From the NCBI GenBank assembly GCA_034770075.1, contig CM068382.1:7576185-7640184 (forward strand): a DNA stretch of 64,000 nucleotides, in the 5' to 3' direction. The DNA comes from Aralia elata (Eukaryota; Streptophyta; Magnoliopsida; Apiales; Araliaceae). The notes below the pieces were generated by a model. It was not told the DNA's origin, searched no databases, and saw nothing but the letters and a program-made list of their open reading frames with translations. The translations under genes and the position numbers were made by a program. This document shows positions 34,690 through 46,353 of the stretch, one piece after another; the stretch's first letter is position 1, and every line of letters starts with the position of its first letter.

Positions 34690-35444
34690 AAGGTGGAATT
34701 CCATTTTCCTAATTTATGTACTCCTAAATTTAATGATGATGATGATGTATTGATGTGTGTCATGTGAGAGAGAGAGAAAGAGAAAGAGAGAAATAGCTAT
34801 ACTGGGTTCTTAAGTGGTATTCCGAAGGAATATGATGGGAATCCTCAAGTCAAGTCAAGTAAAGCAGAGAGCACTCACTAAGAAGCTATGAAGTAAAACA
34901 TAGGAAATAACTAAAAAGAGGGAAAGGAATGAATTATAATGGATAATGCTCGTTTCTCCTTTATAGCCATCAATCCTGGCTATATGAAAAACTAAAAGGA
35001 GGTGTTCCATTGTCCTATTATCTACGCATGATGTACTCCCGAATTTACATTTAAATAGTTTAGCTTTTGTAGAAGGTGGAATTCCTTTTTCCTAATTTAT
35101 GTACTCCTAAATTTAATGACGAGGATGATGTGTGTGTCATGAGAGAGAGAGAGAGAGAGCAATATCTAAACTGGGTGCTTAAGTGGTATTCCGAAGGAAT
35201 ATGATAGAGGGAATCCTCAAGTCAAGTCAAGTAAAGCAGAGAGCGCTCACTAAGAAGCTATGAAGTAAAACACAGGAAATAACTAAAAAGGGGGAAAGGA
35301 ATGAATTATAATGGATAATGCTCGTTTCTCCTTTATAGCCATCAACCCTGGCTATATGAAAAACTAAAAGGAGGTGTTCCATTGTCCTATTATCTACGCA
35401 CGATGTACTCCCGAATTTACATTTAAATAGTTTAACTTTTGTAG
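34690..35444. repeat. Tandem duplication, about 380-bp unit, two copies
   Basis: Unit 1 (34690-35072) and unit 2 (35073-35444) are over 90 percent alike. Each has AAGGTGGAATTCC, a GA microsatellite, AGTCAAGTCAAGTAAAGCAG and CTCGTTTCTCCTTTATAGCC. A third partial relative lies at 34600-34690. Unit 2 is cut at its right edge by the foldback element at 35445. No convincing gene; the frames are short. Confidence 0.85.
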
Positions 35445-38434
35445 AGTAAAATGTAAAAGTGACCCCTATATTTAGATATTGCGTCTTTTTTTTTTTAATC
35501 AATGCAAAACGAACGGCAAAATTAATGAATTATCCACTGTAGTTGACACGTTTTACTAATTACACCATTGAATTTTTGATTTTTCAAATTACCTAGTAAA
35601 CTAATTATTATTTTGAAATTGGGTCATTCCGTTAGAAAATTAAACGGACGTTAATTTCTTATCGGCAAAACTAGTGAATTACCCATTGTAGTTGACACGT
35701 TTTACTGATTACACCATTGAACTTTTAATTTTTTAAATTACTCCAGTAAACTAATTATTATTTTGAAATTGGGTCATTCCGTTAAAAAAATTAAACAGGC
35801 GTTAATTTTTTTTATCTACGTGGCTTTAGAAAAGAAATACAAAAATAAAAAATATTACTTATGTAGCAAAAAAATAATAAAAAACTTGAAAGTGAAAACA
35901 AAAAGATCAAAATATTTTGGGTACTCGGATCTTAGATATTTATCAATAGAAGAAACTTTCTCGCGAATGGAAAACAATGCATCAACAACAGAAATAAAAG
36001 CGTGATAATTGGCAACAGCTACCTCTTGCATCTGCATCTGAATTCTCTCTGCATCCACCCATAAATGGAGGCGATTGAGAGTGAAGGAGAGGAGTTCGAA
36101 GACATAAGGTTGTTAAAAGTCGAAGGCGAGAGGGAGAAATCCTACTGCAACACCATTTAATTCATCTGTTGTTGTTAGTGGAGATTCGGACTCCATTGTT
36201 ATATCTATTGTTATATCTAATGTTAAACTTTGAAGCTCAATTCAATGTTTTTGGGTACTCGAATCTCAGAATTTTCATAGATTTTAGAGAGTGAAAAATA
36301 CACAGAACTATTTGATATGGAAGAAAGGGGAGAAGAGAGAGATGGAGGAAGGAAGAGAGAGAATAAATCAGATTTATTTATTTTCTTTTTTCTTTTTTAA
36401 ATTTATTTATTTTCTATTTTTTTTTCACGTCCACGTAGGATAAAAACTGAACGATTTAACAGTCGTGAGGTAGCGATAACAGAATGACCCAATTTTAAAA
36501 GAATAATTAGTTTAATGGGGTAATTTAAAAAATTAAAAGTTTAATGGTGTAATCAGTAAAACGTGTCAACTACAGTGAGTAATTCATTAGTTTTGCCGAT
36601 AAAAATTTAACGCCCGTTTAATTTTTTTTTAACGGAATGGCCCAATTTCAAAATAATAATTAATTTACTGAGATAATTTGAAAAATTAAAAGTTCAATGG
36701 TGTAATCAGTAAAACGTGTCAACTACAGTAGGTAATTCATTAGTTTTTCCCAAAACGAACTATTTACTATCTGAAAATTTGGATTGTGAACCATATTGTG
36801 CCATATGGCGTTGACTTGTATACATGACACCTTGACATGTCAATTTAACACCTTTGGGCTAAAAATATCTATTCTCTCAATATTTGAACCTAAAACCTCA
36901 TACTCCCAAAACTAACAAAACATTTGATTACCAACTAAGTTAATAATATTAATGTTATCTCTTAGAAAATTATTACTAACAGTAATAGTATTAATACAAC
37001 ATATTAGTTATTAGTAATATTATTAATAAACTGTTAGTAATTACTTATTAGTAATTATCTTTAACATGATGTTACTTGGATAAATACTTATAATATATTA
37101 TCTTAATAACATTACTTATTAGCTATTAATATATATTAATGGTATTAGTAACATTAATATTCTAATAGTATTACTGTTATAGTCTACATTAGTGTTAAAA
37201 AAATGAACCTTATTTTATTTTTAACAAAAATAATAATTGAAGTAATGTATGCTAATAAGAATAATTTATGATAATAACAATAATACAATAGTTATAATAA
37301 ATAAATAATTTAATCTTGTGACGACATATTTTTTTAAAATAATAAGTACTTTATTTATTCAATATATTTAAATGATTTTTTAGATTTTATCTTTTGCAAT
37401 AAGTAACTAAGTTGGAGAGATAAAATTAATAGAATAACAAATAAATAAACAAATAATAAAAATCCTACGATGACTCTTATTTACGGTCATGACTTTTCTC
37501 ACCCGTTTCTATGAGAGAAACTAGACAGAGAGAAAGAAAAATAAGATAATTTTGACAAAAAGAAGAGATAAATCTAATTTTTCTTTCTTTTTGTCTAGTT
37601 TCTCTCATAGAAACGGGTGAGAAAAGTCATGACCGTAAATAAGAGTCATCGTAGGGTTTTTATTATTTGTTTATTTATTTGTTATTCTATTAATTTTATC
37701 TCTCCAACTTAGTTACTTATTGCAAAAGATGAAATCTAAAAAATCATTTAAATATATTGAATAAATAAAGTACTTATTATTTTTACAAAATATGCAGTCA
37801 CAAGATTAAATTATTTATTTATTATAACTATTGTATTATTGTTATTATCATAAATTATTCTTATTAGCATACATTACTTCAATTATTATTTTTGTTAAAA
37901 ATAAAATAAGGTTTATTTTTTTAACACTAATGTAGACTATAATAGTAATACTATTAGAATATTAATGTTACTAATACCATTAATATATATTAATAGCTAA
38001 TAAGTAATGTTATTAAGATAATATATTATAAGTATTTATCCAAGTAAGTAACATCATGTTAAAGATAATTACTAATAAGTAAGTATTAATAGTTTATTAA
38101 CAATATTACTAATAACTAACAAGTTGTATTAATACTATTACTATTAGTAATAATTTTCTAAGAGATAACATTAATATTATTAACTTAGTTGGTAATCAAA
38201 TGTTTTGTTAATTTTGGGAGTATGAGGTTTTAGGTTCAAATATTGAGAGAATAGATATTTTTAGCCCAAATGTGTTAAATTGACATGTCAACGTGTCATG
38301 TACGCTATATGTCACAATAGGGTTTACAATCCAAATTTGCAGATAGTAAATGGTTCGTTTTGCATTGATTAAAAAAAAGAGGCGAAATATCTAAATATCG
38401 TTATAGTACATGGGTCACTTTTATATTTTATTCG
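35445..38434. mobile_element. Large foldback (Mutator-like) element
   Basis: The ends (AGTAAAATGTAAAAGTGACC and its inverse at about 38412-38434) begin a long inverted repeat. With the nested insertion removed, the arms are about 35445-35514 plus 36761-37533, and 37580-38434, with a loop of some 45 bases. Flanking 9-mers CTTTTGTAG (35436-35444) and CTTTTGTCC (38435-38443) match at 7 of 9, and the duplicated unit at 34690-35072 shows the undisturbed insertion site. Length of target duplication and structure fit foldback MULEs. No transposase is present. Confidence 0.8.
35515..36750. mobile_element. Nested foldback (Mutator-like) element with 10-bp target duplication
   Basis: It begins GGCAAAATTAATGAATTA and ends in the inverse of GGAAAAACTAATGAATTA, flanked by a perfect direct repeat CAAAACGAAC (35505-35514 and 36751-36760). 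Each end carries a tandemly doubled block of about 150 bp containing GTTGACACGTTTTACT and TTGAAATTGGGTCATTCCGT. The middle (about 35815-36440) is unrelated sequence with no gene I recognise; frames at 35763-36058 are short. Confidence 0.9.
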
Positions 38435-39779
38435 CTTTTGTCCAAATTTTATGGATTCACGTTACTTACGTACCCTTTTCCGGATTTAGAAGTTTACGGA
38501 AGAAGAATAAGTTTTTCTAAACTGCATGATTTTTTTTTTTAAATTAAAAACAAAAAAACAAGACGAAAGGAGGACATTATTATTAATATGAGCAAATGAT
38601 AAACCTCATTTGCGCTTCTCTTGAGGTAGCTTAATAATGCATCTTTCTTTTTGTTGAAAATTACTATTTTATAAGAAATTTCAATTATAATACTGAAACA
38701 TCAACGTATTGACTATATGTTGCAGTGAATTTAATTTTGCTTTCATTATTGTGACAGATATATAAAGATTACACAAAAAATGATGTCCCAGGCCCTATGT
38801 CTTGTATACCCTCAAGTGTCCTATATCTCTCTCTTCTAACCAACAAAAGAATTATTTTAGTAGGATGCGTACTAGCTACCTAGATTCATTAGAGTAGAGA
38901 AATCTAAATGACATTACGACTGAGGAAAATACTACCAAGGAGCACTCCATCTCAATTGGGCACATGATTAACAATAATAAATTTATGCATTTGCAGACAA
39001 GTAAAAACAACTAATCCAAAGATAAAGAAGACTATTATTCTAATTTATTTTGAAAGACTATGCATGCCCACCACTATCAGCACTTGCACACAATATATAT
39101 AATGGCATCCATGCTGTACTCATGTGATAGCATTATTCTTTTCAAGAAAAACATTACCTGCGACTGGTTAGAAACAAAAGAAAAAAAAGAGGAAAAAAAA
39201 GGAGAGGAAACTAAGAGCAACTAAATTGCTGAATAAGAGGGAATAACGTAAGTCTTCATATTGATGCTAGCTGCACCTATGGTAAGATAATGCTTTAGAG
39301 ATATAGTGGAGCAGCCAATGACCGAGTGTTTTCTCAGAAAAACAAAAAATTAAGTCAAAGAGATATGCTACTCACTTTGTAATAAATTTTATCCAAGCTT
39401 CTTTTTTCAGTTCTACGAATTTGCAGAAATAAAAAGTTCTTTGTTTTTTTGCTAAAAAATTCAAATCTGTGCGTAGATATACCGTGATGGGGTTGGCAAG
39501 TGGGAGAGAATATCAAAAGAACTAGGTTTTTAAAGGTGTCTATGCACAGCTAAAAATATAAAAGTTAATTTTAAAGTAAAATCTACTGTATCTAGCTGCT
39601 ATATAATTAAAAGAGGACATGAAAGTTGAGGGATACCTTAAGTTTTTGCATGAAATGTCTTTTATAATAATATATATATTTTGAAAAATTATAAAACATT
39701 TTTTAACATAATATGGGAGGGTATTTTTATTTTTTTTAGTTGAACGATGAGGATATTTTTGGACTAGCTGACAGAGACT
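38435..39779. other. AT-rich intergenic DNA, nothing recognised
   Basis: No long frames, no clear repeat structure. Confidence 0.5.
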
Positions 39780-39927
39780 AAATCCTTCTCTGAGCGATTT
39801 TAAGGAGACATCCCCCGTATCGACCCGGTGCATTCAGAAGATTTTTTCCTAGGTGCTGACTTTAAGGTTTGAATCCGAAAAGTCAAGAAAAAGAGCAAAT
39901 CTCCTTAACCACTATGACAATCCCTTG
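39780..39927 (-). mobile_element. Probable tRNA-derived SINE
   Basis: On the minus strand, a box A-like TAGTGGTTAAGGAG is followed about 30 bp later by a box B-like GGATTCAAACC, the internal RNA polymerase III promoter of tRNA-derived SINEs. Next comes a tail with GGGTCGATACGGGGGATG. The 3' end may extend toward 39540. No tRNA cloverleaf can be formed, so it is not a tRNA gene. Confidence 0.5.
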
Positions 39928-40709
39928 GGATCGAGTGTATTCTATTATATAAAATGACGTCGCTTTTATATGATAACTCATGCGATCATATGATGTGTAC
40001 TTCATCTCCCTTTTTGCCTAATTAAAAACACAATCTTGGTCTTAGTTTCACTCAAATTTGGTTATACATTTTTCTTATTAAATCAATTTCCTAATATAAT
40101 TATAATTTATTAGCATTTGAAATCTTTACTTAGATCATGCGATTTAGTTATATACTTAGTTCCAAAACTTTTTTATTAAATTAGTTTCTAACTAAACTAA
40201 AATTTATTAAAACCCAAAATATTAAAATATCAAGTGTTTTAATTATATTAATTTTATTATCATATTTATTTATTCAAGTAATCTATCTTTTAACAAGGTT
40301 ATAAAATTTATTGAGGAGAAACAGCAAATAATTGATCATGCTGATGATATTTGCACTATGGATTAGGTTTTGTAGCATAAATGTTAGTTATCCTTTGACA
40401 AGTTCTTTGATGGTTTCCAACACTTTTGCCCCTTCTGTAGATTATTCATTTTCTCAAGGATAATGTTAGTTTTTAACCTTTGAAAATTTTTTGTAATTCT
40501 TTTTTTGAAGAATCATCAACTTGCCATAATTTTTTTGACTAGATATAAATTCATCAGTGTAATCTTATTGCCTACCCTTAATTAAATGAAGAAGATTGTT
40601 GTTTAATGAAATGTTAAATGGAACGTTGTTCGATACGGTACGTAGAAAGGAAACAAGAATAGATCACTTTGCGTGGTTACAGAGTAGCTAGGGACTAGAG
40701 TGAGTTAAG
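39928..40709. other. AT-rich intergenic DNA, nothing recognised
   Basis: No gene or clear repeat seen. Confidence 0.5.
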
Positions 40710-41069
40710 TGTAACGTCCCAAAATCAGGATTATTTTTAATCTCGACTTTGTGCATTAACGATTATTTTGTTCTAGTTATCAATATTAAAATTGACCAAA
40801 ATGTGGATAATTTAAAATTCTTTTTTTATGTCTTTCTTTCGTTGCTTGAATCTCAACCTTTACGATTATCTATTTAATTTCCAAATCATATTCATTTTAT
40901 AATTTATTACATTAGAGTAATTATGAGTATATATAACACATTCCTCCATACGAATTTATTCTTATTATCATTATACAACTTTAATTAATTACATAGCAAT
41001 CACTACAACATAATCAGAACAAATATTTTTATTGAATATTTTAAAATGTACATAACTGCCAGTTACATA
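40710..41069 (+). mobile_element. 5' part of an older LTR, interrupted by the next element
   Basis: TGTAACGTCCCAAAATCAGG has the form of the LTR starts seen in this nest (TGTAAYGA.C). It stops where a new LTR begins at 41070, so the rest of this LTR should lie beyond the window's right edge, after the inserted element. Confidence 0.4.
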
Positions 41070-41216
41070 TGTAACGATCGCGAATCGTGATACCTTTGTA
41101 ATTTGAGGTTTATTATTATTTAATGAATGAATTAAATTTTTATTTTTATGTGATGTGTTTTAAGGTTATTTAATAACCTAGATGATGTGAACGTATGATT
41201 TTTATATGTTGTGTCT

Positions 41217-42515
41217 TGTTGCCCGATTTCACAATCGACAATTACGTGCAAGTATACACGATCAACAAGTAATAAAGTGATAAGAGAGAGTGTCGAACCC
41301 ATAGGAATTACTATGTTATTAATCTCCAATTATCAATTTAAATTATGCCTATTCTATTAAACAATCACTAATTGGGATTTTTGATTAATAATAATTAAAT
41401 AAATACTAACACTGACAATTAATTCAAAGGTTGAAATTTAGATTTAAGATGATTAAGACTACAATATCCCCAGTTATTTATCATAAACCAATCTATCTAT
41501 GTCTTCCAATTATTCACTTCAATGGAGTTGTTAACAGAAATTCAATTGCATTTATAAGCCCTTTTCCAAGTGATCAAATAAATCTATCTAATCCAATTAC
41601 TCTACGATATTCCTATGCAAAGTTAAAGGATTAAATTCATTAAGTTCCAATTTCCAATTGTTACATGCAGCAAAGAGATATCCCTATTCACTTCACAAAT
41701 CTAATTACTCAACACATGCAAATAATTAAGAATACACGCTATCTTATCCAGTTCTAACCCTAGATTTCATCTCCCGAATTCATCTAAAATAACCCGCTAA
41801 TTGTCGGCCAAACAATTAATCAACAAGTATAAAATAAGATAGACAACTCCCATCAAATTGAACAATTGAAATCAAATAGATAATCAACTCATAATTATAA
41901 CTGGTTCCATTGTAGCCTTAACTAAGAATTTAGTTCATACTAGCAATTAAAACTAGAATACCAAAATAAGTCATCATAATTAATTACAAATCAAAGGATA
42001 AAGATTAAAAGAACACTCAGTATAATCTCTAGCTCTCCAATCTGAACTTCTCACGATGCTTGACTTGTCCTCCAATCTCCTTGCGCAGCTCTGAAAGTTC
42101 AATCTATGAATAAGTCTGTGTATGTTTTAATCCAAGTCTTGATCTTCTATTTATAGTCTCCTTGAGTCCCTCAATCAGATTAATAAGAAGAGTCCTTGAT
42201 CACTTCAACCTTTCCAAAATAACTAAATGCCAGCAACTTAAAAATTTTCATCAGCCGCTTTCTCGCCCCGGCGAGAAGTTACTACACAAAATCCTCGCCC
42301 CGGCCAGCTTCCTCCCCGACGAGAAATATAACGCACTAGTTCTCGCCCCGGCGAGAATGCCCTGCACCCAGCCAATTTTCTTCTTTTCAATCCCCAGCCA
42401 GCCATGACCTACAAAAGCAACATGAAAGCAAATAAAAGATACCAAAAACACTTAAAAACAAGTAAAGAACTAAGCCATAGACATATCAAACTCATAGGTT
42501 AAAACCTACTCATCA
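41217..42515. mobile_element. Solo LTR 1 (1,299 bp), different family
   Basis: Starts TGTTGCCCGATTTCAC and ends CCTACTCATCA, flanked by a perfect 5-bp duplication TGTCT (41212-41216 and 42516-42520). Includes AGTAATAAAGTGATAAGAGA and AGTGTCGAACCCATAGGA, a segment I have seen in diverse plant LTRs. No primer site or internal domain remains. Orientation is not settled. It carries three GC-rich cassettes at 42261-42357. Confidence 0.85.
42261..42357 (+). repeat. CTCGCCCCGGCGAGAA cassettes in solo LTR 1
   Basis: TCTCGCCCCGGCGAGAA occurs at 42261-42277 and 42341-42357, with a decayed version in between (CTCGCCCCGGC at 42294 and CCCCGACGAGAA near 42312). Each is nearly palindromic. The same cassette, also three times, is in solo LTR 4. 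Confidence 0.9.
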
Positions 42516-42968
42516 TGTCTCGTAGGAGTGAATAAATTGATTTCGCGAAAAATCGCAAAATCACTACTAGCTAGGCACGTTTCCTGAGGCACTATTCATG
42601 GGCACTATTCATGCCTGAATATTTTTACATCTTTTTTTATTTCTATTAATTTCGTTAAGACATGTATGCGAAGGAATAATTTTTCTATGTGTCGAAAATT
42701 TTATTTGAGCTGATATGTGATGTAATCCGTATCCGAAATGTGTTATATGTGTGTTCCGAAATAATGGACAAATCCTATAAGAATTATTTTTATACATCCC
42801 AATATTTTATGGGGGTACCCATTTTAATTTTGGGCAGAATTATTTATCAAATTTATTGCAAGTGGGAGTATTCGAGTATGGAAGAAACCAAATAGATGTA
42901 TTGAATTCTTTGCTTGTTGCTTAATAAGGGAACCAACTAACATTTTGGACCAATGGGAGAATTGAATG

Positions 42969-45900
42969 TGTGACGCCCCCAAATCCGGGTATCTCAAACC
43001 CGAATCCGGTGCTACACGGTACATCTCATTCCATACAACATAATAGACATAAATGTAATTACTATATTATTACAACATGTCTTACTCTCAATCCCAGGTT
43101 CTATTAACATAACATCATTCCAAATACATAATAAGTTTTAGTATTACAATATTTCTAATACAAATAAACTATGGCGCCATCTAGACGTTCATCTTGCCCT
43201 TTCCCTTGTCCTTACCGGAACCTTCGGCCCGCTCGGACTTAGCTGCAATGTTTAATATAAAGCAAGAATGAGCATTCAATTGCCCAGCAAGTATAACAGT
43301 TGAATAACAACAATATCATCAATCATATCATTTCTCTTCGACAACTGAACAATAGTTGTGAAATATTCTGAATAAACAAGAATGATACTTTGCTTTCGTT
43401 TTAAAAATATATTTTTGAAACGACATTGAGTGGTCATAAGACCTTGAACTTTCTTTTGCTTTCTTGAAAAGGTACACAACATTATAACTGCAAATCGTCT
43501 TACTTACGAGCACTTCTAGGTGATCAGCCTATTGTACTCTATGTTGATCAACACTCTAGCTGGAAACGACTATATGCGTTTGTTTAGGCGCTCGATGCCT
43601 TGTCAGAATAACTGACTAAAAACTGCCCCTAATATTAGGGTTGTTCATCTCATTCATGTCTTGGAATCCTAACCAAAGCAATTCGGTTGGATAGCTCTAC
43701 GTAATCATCAATAACATTTCAAGGATTTATTATCAAATCAATAAAACATTTCAATATCTGTCTAGCCGAAACAAATGGCATCGACGTTCTCTATAACAGT
43801 TCATATATATGTGAACTTGAAAGCTTCAACAATTTATGTCATAATATAGCTCGAATACTTGTGCAAATACTGAAAAATTTACATAAGTAAGGAATTCACA
43901 CAACCATATATGTATTGCGTAAATCGAAACTTCAAACATCGCATGAGAGTCATGAGAATATAATCAAATGAATCAAATAAACTTGCCCAACACAAGGGTT
44001 AGACAAGCGTTAGAAAACTTGCCTTAAGCGCTTGCTACTACTTGACGTTAATCGTCCTTCAAAAGTCCTACACATTTAAGTACGTATCCACATACCAATT
44101 AGCCACATAATTGATGCCAAATATTGGTTTACATTACACTATAATGTTTCATTCTAATTAGAAACATAATATCAAACAAGGTTATACACACTTGATACGA
44201 CGTTTCGGCGTTCGCAAAACGCACGCCCGATTCGTCTCATATGCATACGTTTAACATGCTCATACACTTGTCTAATCCATCATTGACTAATGCTAAGAGT
44301 CATTATAAACCATAATGTATAAGTTTTAGAACTTAAAATAATAACTCTTAGCGTTGGAAACATTACACGTTACATACGTGCATGTACGACGCCCTCTTTT
44401 TGCTTCCTAATGCACAATAGTCCTAAAAATGGCCAATTTAGAAATTTATCAAAGCACTAAATTACAGTTCTAATTATTGGAAGTTGTAGTTCTACTTCTT
44501 AGCTTTCCGAATCATCTTGAATCATCCAATTTGGAGTTCGTATGAGAAAGTTATGGCCATTTTAGTAAAGGAGGTCAGAGCTGTCAAACCCATGCGCCCA
44601 GCGCGCCCAGCAGCGCCCAGCGCGCCTGCGCCATGCCCCAGCGCGCCCGCGCCCGCCCCCTGGCCCCAAAACTTGATTTCCTTCTCGTTTTGGCAGTTTG
44701 ACATACAAACTTCAAACCTTCATAACTTCTTCGTTATAAGTCGGAATTAGGCCGTTCTGGAGGCTATAGAAAGCTTATAACATGAATTACAAAACCCTCA
44801 TGAATTCATAATTTTATAGACTCTTTAATAAATCAAAATAGTAGCTCCAAAGAGCCTAGTCTAACTAGTTTTCAACGAAACTCAAGGTTAGGCCCATTCA
44901 TTCTTTCTCTTTGTGTCTTAGCTATTATACAACAAGTCAATATGACTTAAGACATTTTTTTATTACTCAGATATGCATCGCAATATTCTTTTCATCAATT
45001 AATAACACCTAGCCCTCATGCTCTTAGAGAAATTCCTCTCTTAGACATTTTATCAAATGGTTGGTGGGCATAGCCTTAGAATTCAGAACTCATAGCTTTG
45101 CCAGTAAGTGGCTGCCCCAGATTTCACATTGAAATCATTCCTACAAAACTCTAAGCACATAGCAACAATTCTCAACCATCTAACACCACCAATACATAGT
45201 GATTACATTATTAACAAAACATGTATAATAGTCCACTAATGTCCATTTCAGTCCATTTCTTGATTCCTTATGCATAGGTCTGATCCTCATTCATTGTTCC
45301 ACCTTTACAGATGATTAACAAGGTTTAATGGACCTAATAACATATACACATGTTCATGAACTAACTAACGAAATTCGGCAACATTACCAACAAAGCATAG
45401 CAAAACTAAAAGCTTGAAGCTATCATGGAATGGGCTAAGATATCATTGTGTGTACCTCTTGAAGCTTCTTATAGGATGCTAGAAAACTTCCTTACAGCTG
45501 CTAAGGTCCTCTGCTCCTTCTTCCTAAGTTCTCCCGTACTCACTTCTCACTTCTCTCTCAAATTTCCAGCTTCTAACTTAGCACAGTTGAAAGGAATGGA
45601 AGGCTAAGCAATTGAGGAGTATATATAGATGGAATGGTCAGACATTCTTGCAGGTGGGAGGAGCTGAGCATGCTCTCCCGCATCAGCTCCCCATGAATAG
45701 GAGAGTGAGCTTTTGCTCCTCCAAGGCTCGGGTACTCCCCCTCCCTTCTCCCTAGCTGCTTTATTCCATTCTTCCTTCACCAAATGCAGAATAATTTCTC
45801 CCCAAATGCACCCACTTTCTTTGATTCTCTTCTCCTCTCTTCATTCTCCTTCTCCCGTACTCTTCTCCTTCCTTCAAATGCTCAGCTGATTTCTATTACC

Positions 45901-46353
45901 CATTTCCCTTCATGGGTCATGGGTTTGGGTCATGGATGGTGGGTTTGGTTCATGGACTAGGTCCATGGGTTTTGGGCTTCAATTAATAACCTATTGGGCT
46001 TCTCTTGGACTCCAAATTTAATTCTAATTGGGCTTCTAATAAATAATCAATTGGGCTAAAATAAAATCCCACACTTGGATTATTAACCCCTCTCACTAAC
46101 GCTTTGGCGAAATTATGAAAAGTCATAAAATCGAAAAAGACGTCTTTGCATAAATAGCGCTTTAGCGCTATTTCTCTAAATGATTTAATCAATACCATGA
46201 AATAACAACACTCAAAAATTATCACATACACGTCATATGTAATAATAAAATATTCAAACACATAACACGGAATAATATTAATAAAAGTTCAATTTATTCA
46301 ATAAAATTCATAAGCTCGCATTACAAAGCTACCCACGATTCGTGGTCATTACA
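42969..46353 (-). mobile_element. Solo LTR 2 (3,385 bp), same family as the host LTR
   Basis: Bounded by TGTGACGCCCCCAAATC at the left and GTGGTCATTACA at the right, flanked by a perfect 5-bp duplication GAATG (42964-42968 and 46354-46358). Comparison with the host LTR shows it lies on the minus strand. A long GC-rich block is at 44583-44660. Frames such as 44517-44750 cross that block and are not genes. Confidence 0.9.
44583..44660. repeat. GC-rich cassette block in solo LTR 2
   Basis: Repeated CAGCGCGCC/GCGCCCAGC words form a GC-rich island of about 80 bp inside an AT-rich LTR, at the place where the related host LTR has GGGCGTA/ACGCC words. Confidence 0.85.

Noticed and set aside
39780..39927. 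A tRNA gene on the minus strand
   Set aside because: Box A and box B words are present but no acceptor stem or anticodon arm can be formed; a SINE head fits better.
44517..44750. Proline/alanine-rich small protein in solo LTR 2
   Set aside because: The frame crosses the GC-rich cassette block of an LTR and has a matching frame on the other strand; composition explains it.
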